From Erinaceus europaeus (lineage: Eukaryota > Chordata > Mammalia > Eulipotyphla > Erinaceidae): 64,000 bases of DNA. Within the stretch, counting starts at the first letter, position 1; each line of letters opens with the position of its first letter. Shown piece after piece: positions 34,005 to 45,041 of the stretch. The notes under the pieces are model-generated. The model was not told where the DNA came from. It ran no database searches and was given only the letters and a program-made list of their open reading frames with translations. The stretch covers positions 73,613,174 through 73,677,173 of the forward strand of contig NC_080179.1 in the NCBI RefSeq assembly GCF_950295315.1, given 5' to 3'. The position numbers were made by a program, and so were the translations under genes.

Positions 34005-34633
34005 AGCAGCCATTTATTTTCATTTGGTATGTTCTTTCCAGTTCATTTAACAAAATATGTCTCTCATAAAGCATTCATCTGATTATGGAAATGAACTGGA
34101 CTGGTTATTTAATATAAATCTGTTTCTTAGCACAAAACAAGTTTTATTTTACAAAGTTATAAAGTTGATTCTGTTATACATGAAAAGACATGTTTCTTTG
34201 GATAAAATATATGTGTGTGTTTTAAATAAAGTAGCTCATTTTTAATATTTCAATATTGGATAGACATTAATTTCTCCTTTGTCATTCTCTCTCTTTCTCT
34301 CTCTCTTTCCTTACCTCCCACACAACACCTGGCATTTCAATATGTAAATTCTGCAGTGCACAGAATTACTTGGTCATGATTTCTTGAAAATGTTGCACAT
34401 TGCAATAATTTCTTATAAATTTCAATTTGTCTTTGCTCTTCCACAGATCCACATTAAAAAATGAATAAATTAATCTTAAACATAGCTTCCTCTATTTTCC
34501 AATTTGTCTACTGATTCATTTTTTATGAAGGTGTATATTCATTTACAATATTATTATTAAATGACTTATTCAAATTACTCACCGCACACATGCTGATGAA
34601 TTTAAAATGCTCTTGAAAAATTAAAATTGTTAC
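34005..34633. other. No gene recognised
   Basis: AT-rich with a CT-rich patch at 34285-34312. No supported gene. Confidence 0.55.
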
Positions 34634-34648
34634 AGGAAATGTAGTCTT

Positions 34649-34898
34649 TTTATTCATTTTATTTTTATATTTATTTATTTATAAAATGAAAAGACTGACA
34701 AGACCATAGGATAAAAGGGGTACAATTCCCACCACCAAAACTCCATATCTCATCCCTCCCCTGATAGCTTTCCTATTCTTTAACCCCATGGGAGTATGGA
34801 CCCAGGGTCACCATAGGATGCAGAAGATGGAAGGTCTGGCTTCTGTAATTGCTTCCCCACTGAACATGGATGTTGACAGGTCGAGCCATACTCCCAGC

Positions 34899-34930
<32 letters not shown>

Positions 34931-35204
34931 TTCCCTAGTGGGGCAGGGCTTGGAGGAAGCAGAGCTCTAGGACATGTTGATGGGGTCATCTGTCCAGGGA
35001 AGTCGGTTGGCATCATGGTAGCATCTGGAACCTGGTGGCTTAAAAAGAGTTAACACATAAAGCCATACAAATTGTTGATTAATCATGAACCTAAAGGCTG
35101 GAATACTGAAGATGAAGATTTGGGGTCTCCATTTTGGAAATAGCTAGGAGGTTTATTTTAGGTATATTCTAAAAGGCACATGACTTTATTAGTTTTTGCC
35201 TGAG
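34649..35204 (-). mobile_element. L1 3'-UTR insertion with perfect 15-bp TSD
   Basis: Minus-strand L1 3' end (TTTATTTATTTATAAAATG...AGACCATAGGATAAAAGGGG). AGGAAATGTAGTCTT at 34634-34648 and 35205-35219 bounds it exactly. A (TC)n tract has grown inside near 34900-34930. Confidence 0.95.
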
Positions 35205-35305
35205 AGGAAATGTAGTCTTATTTATAAAAGTCTTTCTTTACTATATAGGTAAATGACCACTTTCTATAATATAGGGAAGTTAAAAAAAAAAAAAAGGAAA
35301 ACTGG

Positions 35306-35644
35306 GGGCCGGGTGGTAGCAGGTTAAGTGCACATGGCGCAAAGCACAAGGACTGGCATAAGCATCCTGGTTCGAGCCCCTGGCTCCCCACCTACAGGAG
35401 GGTCGCTTCACAAGTGGTGAAAACAGGTCTGCAGCTGTCTATCTTTCTCTCCCCCTCTCTTTCTTCCCCTCCTCTCTCCATTTATCTCTGTCTTATCCAA
35501 CAATGACAGGAATAATAACAACAACAACAACAATGATAAACAACAAGGGCAGCAAAAGGGAAAAGGTGGCCTCCAGGACCAATGGATTCACAGTGCAGGC
35601 ATGGAGCCCCAGCAATAATCCTGGAGGAAAAAAAATTAATAAAT
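35306..35644 (+). mobile_element. SINE-A long-tail copy with 13-bp TSD
   Basis: GGGGCCGGGTGGTAGCAGG head, body and GCCTCCAGGACCAATGG... tail. AAAGGAAAACTGG at 35293-35305 and 35645-35657. Confidence 0.95.
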
Positions 35645-35657
35645 AAAGGAAAACTGG

Positions 35658-36454
35658 AAGGTAAAAAAAAAAGAATGCTAGGAGTGGCTGGTATCATTCT
35701 GGCAGTTTGTCAGTTTATGCACAAACTCTGGTCTGAGTTTTAACAACAAAAACACTGCTGAAGGTAGGAGAAAATCACCTAAAACTCATGAATTTCTAAC
35801 GTTAAGTCCCCATTCCTCTTGCCTGTCAGCAGTTGAAACAGTAGCAGAGAACCCCTATTCTAGCATAGGTGGGCAGAGAATTGGCCAGTGACTCAGGAGA
35901 AAATCTACATGCCCAGTGATTCTAAGGTGTGGCTATATAGTAGGACCCTTTTCACATTGTTCTCCTGATAAATTAGGAAACATGGTGAGTAACTGCCTCA
36001 GGCTAATGAAATAAAACCGGGATTTATTCAGAAACTCACAGGGCCAAAAACCACTGCTCTACCCAGCTCTGGCTGGTGGTGCAGAGGAGGATTGGGCCCA
36101 GGAATGTGGACCTTCACTGTGGGAATCTCTTTGCAGGGGCATTGTACTATCTATCCTCCACTCCATTTTAACTTTTGTTCATGAGTGAGTGGTTAAGCTA
36201 AAGAAAAAAAAAAAAAAACTACCTATAGTTAAGCCTTCAGACTCTCATGCCCTGCAGGGGAAATAAATAACATAACAACATAAGAATGTTTACAATCACT
36301 GTGTTTCACCTCAAGGATTGAGATAACATTGGAACAACCGTTAAGATCTGCAACTGTGAACTCTTAAGTACCTTATTTAGATACAAGGCAATTCAGGCAA
36401 ATGTGATCAGTGGAATGAAAATTAGTGAGAGAGGGACTTCATAACACACAAATA
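35658..36454. other. No gene recognised; possible old SINE-D at 36065-36165
   Basis: A SINE-D-like CTCTGGCTGGTGGTGCAGAGG...GCATTGTACTATC segment is present. The remainder is single-copy-looking. The last ~150 bp may be L1 5' UTR leading into the ORF1 start at 36458. Confidence 0.5.
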
Positions 36455-36958
36455 TAATGGTTAAACCGAGAAGAAATGGAGAAATGAGCCAGGACAAAAG
36501 GCCAGAAAAAATGTCCCAAAACTGTAGAAGCAGGGAGTTGGGCGGTAGTGCAGAAGGTTAAGCGCATGTGGTGTGAAGCGCAAGGACCAGCGTAAGGATC
36601 TCAGTTCCAGCCCCCAGTTCCCCACTTGCAAGGGAGTCGCTTCACTGGCGGTAAAGCAGGTCTGCAGGTGTCTGTCTTTCTCTCCCCCTCTCTGTCTTCC
36701 CCTCCTCTCTCCATTTCTCTCTCTTCTAACAACGATGACATCAATAACAACAATAATAACTACAACAACAATAAAAGAAAGCAAGGGCAACAAAAGGGAA
36801 AATAAATAAATATAAAAAACTATAGAAGCACATAAGAATGAGGACAACATTCATTGAAGCAGTAGTCGCAGGAATGAGGAAAGCTTTTGAAGGTAATATA
36901 TTCAGAAATGGGGAAACAACAAATGAGACTCTGAAATAAAATACTAATTACCATCGAC
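36455..36958 (+). pseudogene. L1 ORF1 5' part (pseudogene)
   Basis: ATGGTTAAACCGAGAAG at 36458 parallels the ORF1 start at 29603, and AATGAGGACAACATTCATTG...GAAACAACAAATGAGACTC (36838-36935) parallels 29737-29800. Split by a SINE at 36533-36817; truncated by the LTR at 36959. Confidence 0.75.
36533..36817 (+). mobile_element. SINE-A short-tail copy with 13-bp TSD
   Basis: AACTGTAGAAGCA (36520-36532) and AACTATAGAAGCA (36818-36830) flank a near-complete element inside L1 ORF1. Confidence 0.95.
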
Positions 36959-37192
36959 GTTGGTATATTTAATCATTGTTTTGTCTGAGACCTGCCCTGT
37001 CTGCAGGGCACTGGTTTAATCCCCCACTGGTTAGCACTCTCTTTTCGCTCCACCCCCTCTCCTAGTCACACCCTGTTTTTACACCCTACCACTTCCTTCC
37101 TGGAGACTATAAATGCAGATGAATAAAGCCAGCATTGTACTGCCATGAGTCCCTGGTTGTCTGTCTCCCACTCGAGAAGCTAGCCCGGCATA
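36959..37192 (+). mobile_element. LTR related to the 49.9/52.6 kb LTRs (no TSD)
   Basis: Plus orientation. GTTGGTATATTT...TAGCCCGGCA with TATAAAT at 37108-37114, AATAAA at 37122-37127 and an R/U5 segment, CATGAGTCCCTGGTTGTCTG (37144-37163), shared with the other LTRs. Upstream is L1 ORF1 and downstream is L1 ORF2, with no matching short repeat at the ends, so recombination or deletion probably followed insertion. Confidence 0.8.
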
Positions 37193-38690
37193 TAAGAAAA
37201 TGAGGGAATTAAATAAAGAGATAGATAAACTAGAACTATGGGACATTTTCAGAGTCATTCACCCCAAGAAACTGGAATATGCATTGTACTCAAGTCCACA
37301 TGAGTCATTCTCAAGGACAGACCATAAAGACAGCATCAGCAAATTTAAGAGAATTGAAATCACCCTAAATATCTTGTCAGACCACAGTGAAATTAACTTG
37401 ACACTTAACAAACAAAAAATTAGTCAAAGTCCCAAAACGTAAAAACTCAACAATACATTACTTAAGAACTACTGGGTCTGCTTCCTCAGAGCTGCCCCAC
37501 TAGGGAAAGCGAGGGACAGGCTGGGAGTATATATCCACTTGTCAACACCTATGTTCAGTGGGGAAGCAATTACAGAAGCCAGACCTTCCACCTTCAGCAA
37601 ACTATGGTGACCCTGGGTCCAAACTCCCATGGGATTAAAGAATAAGAAAGCTACCAGGGGAGGGGATCTAATATGGAGCTCTGGTGATGGGAATTGTACC
37701 CCTCCTATCCTATGGTCTTTTCAGTGTTTCCATTTTATAAATAAATTTGAGAAAAAAGAACTACTGGGCAAAGAGGAAAATAAGGAAGAAATAAAAATGT
37801 TTCAAGAATTTAATGAAAATGAAGACATGAGCTATCAAAATATTTGGGGCATAGCTAAGGCAGTACTGAGAGGGAAATTCATAGCCATGCAAGCACACAT
37901 TAGGAAACAAGAAAAAGCTCAAATAAACAACCTGAATGCACCCTTAAAGACTTTGGAGATGAGGACCAAAGGAACCCTAAAGCATCCAGAAGGACTGAAA
38001 TAGTTAAAATTAGGGCAGAAATAAATAACATTAAAAATAAGAGAACCATACAAAAGATCAATGAAGCTAAATGTTTGTTCTTCAAAAGAGTAAACGAAAT
38101 AACAAACCTTTAACCATATTCACAAAAATAATAAAGGAAAAAGGCTCAAATAAATAGGATTATAAATAGAAGAAGAGATATCACAGCAGACACTGCAAAA
38201 ATGCAATGTATCATGTGATGCTTCTATAAACAGCTACATGCCACCAAGCTAGAGAACCTGGAAGAAATGGAAGAGTTCCTAGATACCTACAAACTTTCAA
38301 ATTTAAATAAAGAAGAACTAGAATATATAAACAGGCCAATCACAGCCAAAAAAATTGGAAGTTATCAAAAACCTTCTTAAGAATAAAAGTCCAGGACCAG
38401 ATGGTTTTACAAATGAATTCGACAAAACCTTCAAGGAAGAGTTAATGCCTCTACTTTTAAACACTTCCAAAAGATTGAAGACACAGGAAAAATTCCTTCC
38501 CACCTTCTATGAAGCCTATATCACCCTGATACCAAAAACAGATAGAAACACATACACACACACCAAAAAAAAAAAAAACTACAAACCAATATCTCTGATG
38601 AATATAGATGCTAAAATATTGAACAAAATTCTAGCCGATCGGATACAGCAGTATATTAAAAAGATTGTACATAATGACCCGGGGGGGGTG
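37193..38690 (+). pseudogene. L1 ORF2 endonuclease-to-RT pseudogene
   Basis: From the ELNKEIDKLELWDIFRV segment (37203) through the end of the endonuclease, the linker, and the RT start ([16 protein letters not shown] near 38370; LIPKTDRN near 38527; KPISLMNIDAKILNKILADR near 38583-38642), ending near IIVHNDPGG at 38685. Interrupted at 37477-37755 by an L1 3'-UTR insertion. Stops and frameshifts throughout. Confidence 0.88.
37477..37755 (+). mobile_element. L1 3'-UTR insertion with 13-bp TSD
   Basis: 279-bp 5'-truncated copy ending TTTATAAATAAATTTGAG(A)n. AAGAACTACTGGG at 37464-37476 and 37756-37768. Confidence 0.95.
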
Positions 38691-38905
38691 GTTACCTTTT
38701 ATACATATAGAATCCACTATCTTAAGGAAGTTTTCACTTATTCCCATTTTTTGTAGCATATTGATCATAAAGGGAGGTTGAATTTTGTCAAAGGCTTTCC
38801 CGTCACCTATTGATATGACCATGTGGTTTTGGTCATGCTTTTATTGATGTAGTAAATGACATTGATTGAGTTACATATATTAAACCAAACTTGCATCCCT
38901 AGGAT
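38691..38905 (-). pseudogene. Inverted L1 RT segment B
   Basis: Minus strand encodes the RT stretch DGKAFDKIQPPFMINMLQKMG, which in intact L1 ORF2 lies just after the segment ending at 38690 and before segment A. It is inverted relative to 37193-38690. Confidence 0.8.
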
Positions 38906-40230
38906 AACCTAAAGTTCCTAAAGAAATTGGTGGGACCTTGTTGGGAATTGCATTAAATTTGTATATGTCTCTGGGTAGCATATTCATTTTGATGATATTA
39001 ATTTTTCCAGCCCATGAACTTTCTCTCCACTTTTGTGTGTGTTTTTCTATTTCCCTGAATAGTGACTCATAATTTTCAGTATACAAATCTTTCATTTTTT
39101 TGTTAAGTCTACTTCTAGATATTTTATTGTTTTGGTTGCTGTACTAAAAGGGATTGATTTCTGGATTTCTTCTTCTGCTAACTTAGTGTTTGCTTAGATG
39201 AATGCCAGACTTTTCTATGTTAATTTTGTAAGCCTGACACCTTACTGTACTTCCTGATAATTTCCAAAAGCTTTCTAGTGGATTCTTTAGGATTTTTCTA
39301 TGTATATTAACGTATCATCTGCAAATAGTGAGAGTTTGACTTCTTTTTTTTTTAATTTATTTCTTTATTGGGGAATTAATGTTTTACATTCAACAGTAAA
39401 TGCAATAGTTTGTACATGCATAACATTCCCCAGTTTCCCATTTAACAATACAACCCCCACTATGTCATCTACCATGCTTCATGGACCTGTATTCTCCCCA
39501 GCCACCCACCCCAGAGTCTTTTACTTTGGTGTGATATGCCAATTACATTTCAGGTTCTATTTGTGTTTTCGTTTCTGATCTTATTTTCCAACTTCTGCCT
39601 GAGAGTGAGATCATGCCATATTCATCCTTCTATTTCTGACTTATTTCACATAACATGAATTTTTCAAGGTCCATCCAAGATCGGCTGAAAACGGTGAAGT
39701 CACCATTTTTTACAGCTGAGAAGTATTCCATTGTGTATATATACCACAACTTGCTCAGCCACTCATCTGTTGTTGGACACCTGAGTTGCTTCCAGGTTTT
39801 GGCTATTACAAATTGTGCTGCTAAGAACATATGTGTACACCAGATCTTTTTGGATGGGTGTGTTGGGTTCTTTAGGATCTATCCCCAGGAGAGGAATTGC
39901 AGGATCATAGGGTAGGTCCATGTCTAGCCTTCTGAGAGTTCTCCAGACTGTTCTCCACAGAGGTTGGACCAACTGACATTCCCACCAGCAATGCAGGAGG
40001 GTTCCTTTGACCCCACATCCTCTCCAGAATTTGCTGCTGTTACCTTTTCTGATGTATGATATGTGAGAGTTTGACTTCTCTTCCAGTCTGTATCCCTTTA
40101 ATTCCTTGCCTGATTGCTATGGCAGGAACTTCCAACACTCTGCTGAATAGTAGTGGTGACAGTGGACAGCTCTGTCTAGTACCTAATTAAGGGGGAATTC
40201 TCCCAGTTTTTCATTGAGAAAAAAATGAAT
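38906..40230 (-). pseudogene. Inverted L1 RT segment A (split by a younger L1)
   Basis: Minus strand carries, from right to left, EKLGEFPLN (near 40190-40215), the region around the FADD catalytic box (near 39315-39330), and KFNAIPNKVPP (near 38935-38970). A younger L1 occupies 39345-40062. Confidence 0.8.
39345..40062 (-). mobile_element. Young L1 3' end with perfect 17-bp TSD
   Basis: 718-bp 5'-truncated L1: the ORF2 C-terminus (VQPLWRTVWRTLRRL, YDPAIPLLGIDPKE, YIYTMEYFSAVKNGDF) on the minus strand, with a frameshift between them, then a 3' UTR and a poly(A) tail read as T-run at the left. GTGAGAGTTTGACTTCT flanks it at 39328-39344 and 40063-40079. Confidence 0.97.
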
Positions 40231-40985
40231 GGCAGGATAAATTTTGACATGAAGATATTTTGGGTCTATTGAATAAAGAGTTGAAGTTTTTAATTGAAGA
40301 CAGACATTTGTATTACCAAATAGGATATACACTTTATCATAATGTATTTCTGGAATAATAGAAATCATAATGAAAATCAGACTGCCATGAGTAATTTATG
40401 CTTTGTTAAAATTTAGAATTAATTTCTATAAAAGTAATTACTTAGAAGTATTAATAAACTTCAGAAACCTCTCCCACATATTTTATGAGGTTCTGGTTAT
40501 ACTTTTCATCTCTATTTTTTTCAGTCTGGATGAGATACTGCTGTTTTTGGTAGGAGAATATGTGCATTTATAATAATGTGACTTTCACTCCCCAATCATC
40601 TCTCCTGTGAGTTCTTCCCTCAATTTTAGAATTGCTACTGACTTTTGTTCATAGGGTGTAGATTTTCCTATTTGATTATAACCTGGAATTGGCTATGTTC
40701 TGTTATTTTTATTTTTAGACAATGGTATTATTTACTCTCATTACTGATTTCTATGTGCTCGTTATGTTGGTAAATATGTTGAGTCTTTCAAATTTAGAAG
40801 ACCACAGTTATATTGTGGAAGGTTTTTTAATTCCTCACATTTACTCTAGAGATTACTTACTATATCTTTGGGTGACTGTAATTTGAAAATAGATCATCTT
40901 TCCAGTGATTGCCAAAGATAGGCATTGCAAATTTTGAATATCTGTCAAAACAGAGGTAAACGTTTTTAAAAAAATTTTTTCACAA
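40231..40985. other. No gene recognised
   Basis: AT-rich, stop-dense; no recognised repeat beyond the L1 edge. Confidence 0.55.
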
Positions 40986-40987
40986 CA

Positions 40988-41191
40988 CTTTTGTATTACC
41001 TTAATTGGATAGAGACAGCCAGAAACAGAAAGGGAAGGGGGAGAAAGAGAGGGAGAGAAGAGAGAAACATCTGCAGCCCTGCTCCACCACTTGCAAAGCT
41101 TTCCCCCTGCAAGTGGGGACTGGGGTCTTGAACCCGGGTCCTTGTGTGCACTGTAACATGTGCACTCAACCAGGTGTGCCACCCCGCCCCT
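40988..41191 (-). mobile_element. SINE-B copy
   Basis: TTAATTGGATAGAGACAGCC tail, purine-rich body, TCTTGAACCCGGGTCC B-box region and CAACCAGGTGTGCCACC head. Confidence 0.88.
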
Positions 41192-41280
41192 GGCAAAATC
41201 CTTAGAGCACAAGATTTGCATGCCTGAGGCCCCAGGTTCAATCCCTGGCTCTATATATGCCAAAGATGAGTGAACACCAG
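41192..41280 (+). mobile_element. SINE-D-like fragment
   Basis: CCTTAGAGCACAAGATTTGCATGCCTGAGGCCCCAGGTTCAATCCCTGGC: a tRNA-like unit abutting the preceding SINE. Confidence 0.6.
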
Positions 41281-41551
41281 AAGTAAAGTAAGCAATTTTA
41301 CATCATGCTGTATGTCTAAGTGGATAAGAAACAGAAATACATTTAGGCAGGAAGCTATTTGGTTACTGGGATACTGATTAGACATTTTATAATGTGTGCA
41401 TGTTTTAATATTTATATAAATAAGATAACAGATTCTGCTCACTTGTAGGGAAAGCAAAGAAAAATTCAGTAAGAGTTACAAATTCTGGTTAAATAATTGA
41501 ACAAGAGGAGTAAATCATGCAGAAGTAGAGACAAATTAGAAATTCTATTTG

Positions 41552-41700
41552 GTGGTCCAGGAGGTGGCGCAGTGGATAAAGCACTGACTCTCAAGCATGA
41601 GGTCCAGAGTTCAATCCCTGGCAGCACATGTACCAGAGTGCTGTCTGGTTCCTTCTCTCTTCCTATCTTTCTCATGAATAAATAAAATATTTAAAAAGAA
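41552..41700 (+). mobile_element. SINE-C copy with perfect 14-bp TSD
   Basis: tRNA-like head (GTGGTCCAGGAGGTGGCGCAGTGGATAAAGC pattern, B box AGTTCAATCCC), short CT body and AATAAATAAAAT tail. AGAAATTCTATTTG at 41538-41551 and 41701-41714. A distinct, short (149 bp) family. Confidence 0.93.
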
Positions 41701-41754
41701 AGAAATTCTATTTGACCAAAGGCAATAAAGAGGCCATAAGAATTCCACTTTGGG

Positions 41755-42015
41755 GGAGTCGGGCGGTAGCGCAGCGGGTTAAGCACAGGTGGCGCAAAGC
41801 ACAAGGACCGGCAAAGGATCCCGGTTCGAGCCCCCGGCTCCCCACCTGCAGGGAAGTCGCTTCACAGGCGGTGAAGCAGGTCTGCAGGTGTCTATCTTTC
41901 TCTCCTCCTCTCTGTCTTCCCCTCCTCTCTCCATTTCTCTCTGTCCTATCCAACAACGACAACAACAATAATACTACAACAATAAAATAACAAGGGCAAC
42001 AAAAGGGAATAAATA

Positions 42016-42081
<66 letters not shown>
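41755..42081 (+). mobile_element. SINE-A short-tail copy ending in (TA)n, perfect 15-bp TSD
   Basis: Near-consensus A element whose tail is a TA dinucleotide repeat at 42020-42081. GAATTCCACTTTGGG at 41740-41754 and 42082-42096 encloses both SINE and microsatellite. Confidence 0.97.
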
Positions 42082-42084
<3 letters not shown>

Positions 42085-42096
42085 TTCCACTTTGGG

Positions 42097-43705
42097 CAAA
42101 CAGGATTGGCAAGAATAAGCTGACAAGAAGTTAGCAATCCCTTCCTTAGTCCAACCACACAGGTCAGTGCTACCCATAGCAAAGACTGAAAATTAAAGCC
42201 TGTGGGTGAATTGTAAATTGTTATCAACAGCAAAGACATCAATTATAAAATGAGTGTTTCTGATTTTCTACCATTATTAATAATGTGTTGCTTTTATGTT
42301 AGATCATTTTAGATCTCCTCCTCCTCCTAGCAACAGAAACCTTTTGCTTGTATGTGTGGGCATCTCTTTCGTTTTTCTTTTTCTTATTAAGCTTTTTAAA
42401 CAATCAGTGCTCAGCTCTGGCTTCTGATGGTGCTGAGGACTGAAGCTGAGAAGTACGGCTCCTTAGGCATGAATGCCTGCTGTGTATTTATGGGTGCTAG
42501 CTTCCTGGTTTTCACTTTTACCTTATTTTATAAAGTGTAAAACAAATATATTCAAAATATATGATAATTTTTTTCATTATAACCCAAGCAATTGCCATCT
42601 AGTATTCACTGAAAAGTCCCAGGCACCTAAAATGTCAGGGGAGAAGGGCATATATTTCCACTGTTAAATATTAGAATGAAAGTTTATTAAAAGTGATGAG
42701 TAAATTCTACTTCAGGTACAGGATAGAGTGAACATTTTCTTTGATTTGTCTGCCGTTCACACACAGTGCTTTGTTGACCCTCCATTTATTCCCGTGGAGA
42801 AGCACAGTGTCTTGCTATCAGCCCTAATTAGAAACAGCTTGGGAAAAGCTATTGTGGAGAAGATATCTACAGAAAGTATCTTCTGTTACTAGCTGGCATA
42901 TTACCATAAAAGTAGGAAAATTGAATTTTTTTGGTATGCTTCACCACTATTTACCAAAAAGAAGATAATTTACTCACAAAAGGTATAGATAATTTTTTTA
43001 AACTTAATTCCCATCAGTTCACAAAACAAATGCAAAGAATTGTCAGTTCCAAGATAAGTCAAGATGATTCTGATATATTCAGCTTTGTTTTACCATTTTT
43101 GAACATTATTATATTAAAAGCTGTTAGATATATCAGTCAATAAATAAGATTGTCAGCTTTAGTCAAGAACTTTATCATCATAATCATTTTAGGTTCTATA
43201 TAATGAACATTTATTTGGAAGTTCTTAGGCTGAGATCATTTCTATAAAGTAGTTATGCTAAACTATAATTCAGCGTTGAGTTTCAAATGGTATTGTTAAC
43301 TTCTTCCTAATTATAGCTCTAAGCAACATTATTATGGCATTATAATCATGGTGACAAGAAATGATACTTACATAACATTATCACTCATATATGAGAGATA
43401 TACTCTCTAGTAGAGAATACACTCCTTATTGTGTTCGAGGCCTTGGAACTGAACCATGGAACTGAATGAGTAGACCACTGACGGTACCAAGTGTATGTAT
43501 TCCATGGAATAGAATGGGTGGTAGAAGGGTCCTGTAGTGTCTCTACTCTCTTTACCAAACTCTTCCTCTCGTCTCTCTCTTGTTCTCTCTGCCTCTCAAA
43601 CAATGAAATATTAGGAAGGTTATTTGGAAGTGGTGTCATGTATGTGTGAGGCACTGACTTCATTCACCAGCACAAATATATAATGTATATATAGTGCTTC
43701 ATCAA
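42097..43705. other. Mostly single-copy DNA; SINE-D fragment at 42395-42480 (-)
   Basis: TCAGTGCTCAGCTCTGGC...GGACTGAAGCTGAGAAG...CCTTAGGCATGAATG is a D-type remnant on the minus strand. The rest is AT-rich and unassigned; no exon seen. Confidence 0.55.
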
Positions 43706-43707
43706 AG

Positions 43708-43900
43708 TTTTTTAAATTTATCTTTTACAAGACTTTATCATTGTTAATTTTATATGACAGAGAGAAATTGAGAGGGAGGAAAGTTAGGGAGGGGAATGAA
43801 AAAGAGACACCTGCAGGTCTGCTTCACCACATATAAAGCTCCCCATCCTCTGCAGATGGGAAACTGGGGCTTGAACCCAGGTCTTTGCACATCCTGTGAA
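43708..43900 (-). mobile_element. SINE-B copy
   Basis: TTTATATGACAGAGAGAAATTG tail/body, CACCTGCAGGTCTGCTTCACC core and GGGGCTTGAACCCAGGTC B-box region; head truncated. Confidence 0.8.
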
Positions 43901-44539
43901 GATGAATTAGTTTTATCAAACCCCTACCTAAGATAGACCTAGGTTTTTCTTCAATATTTTGCCTTAAGTGGCACAACTTTATTTGAATACATCATGCCAA
44001 ACAACAAGGTAGAAGTCATCTTGATTAGATGTAAGACTGCCTCTGTTCTTTTTTTTTTTTTAATTATCTATTGAGTATATTCCAGGCCACCCTGAACATA
44101 ATCACTCTTTGAAACTGGTTGGAATTGATCAGTGAAGTGAGCAAAGTTTTCCTGCTTGCTACATGGAAGAGAAAATGACATACTTTGCAACATGGCATAT
44201 TTATATTCAACTTAGTTCATGACCTAAAGTAAGTATCTTCTAGCAGCTGCTTCCAGATGTCTCCAGAGACGTTGGTTATGGCGAAGTTAGGTACCTGAAC
44301 TATAAATAATTAGAGTAGAACAGAAGTGTGAACAAAAGTCTTCCATGTAATTATTAACTGTCATAAGAGGAAACGCCTGATGCCTGCCCTTCCTGCAGCC
44401 CAGTCCTCCTGAAACTTGACACCATCCCCTTGTGCCTGATGAATGCCAGATGTGGCTGTAGTTCAAGTGCCCTCATGAGCTTTCTCTTGCAAATGATTTC
44501 AATAAAGAACAATAGATTAGTTCAATGAGCTTAGTTCAA
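43901..44539. other. No gene recognised
   Basis: Single-copy-looking sequence with a poly(T) run near 44048. No gene. Confidence 0.5.
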
Positions 44540-45041
44540 AATTCACTGGGGTATTGTGAGGATATAGCTGTTCAGGAAGCAGAGAGAACTCCAGAATTCC
44601 TAAACCCAAAAAGAACTACACTAATATACATCATTGTGAAACTATCAAAAGTCAAGGACAAGAAAAAAAAATACAAAATACCAGGGAAAAAAAGAATGTG
44701 ACATAAAAGCAGTATAGTCATGATTATATCAAATTTTTCTGCAAGAACCATGGAGGCAAGAAGAAAGTGGAGTAGTATAGCCAATGTTTTAAAAGACAAC
44801 AAACACCATCCACACATACTTTTCTCTACAAGACTATCACTCAGATATTAAGGAATCCTCAAAACAATACCAGACACACAAAAACTAAAGTAGTACCAGA
44901 CCTGCCTTGCAAGAGTTACTAAATCAATGCCAAGGAAGGTTTAACTCTCAACAAGGTAATACACAGTAAAACAGATTCAGAAACAAGGTAATACACAGTA
45001 AAACAGATTCAGAAACACTAGCCATAGAAATATGAGACAAC
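44540..45041 (+). pseudogene. L1 ORF1 C-terminal region (host of nested insertions)
   Basis: CTATCACTCAGATATTAAGG and CCAGACCTGCCTTGCAAGAG match the end of L1 ORF1. A perfect 32-bp tandem duplication occupies 44951-44982 and 44983-45014. The same L1 resumes at 47351 after two insertions. Confidence 0.7.
44951..45014 (+). repeat. 32-bp perfect tandem duplication
   Basis: Unit begins ACAAGGTAATACACAGTAAA; the two copies are identical, suggesting a recent slippage or strand-switch event in the inter-ORF part of an L1. Confidence 0.95.
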
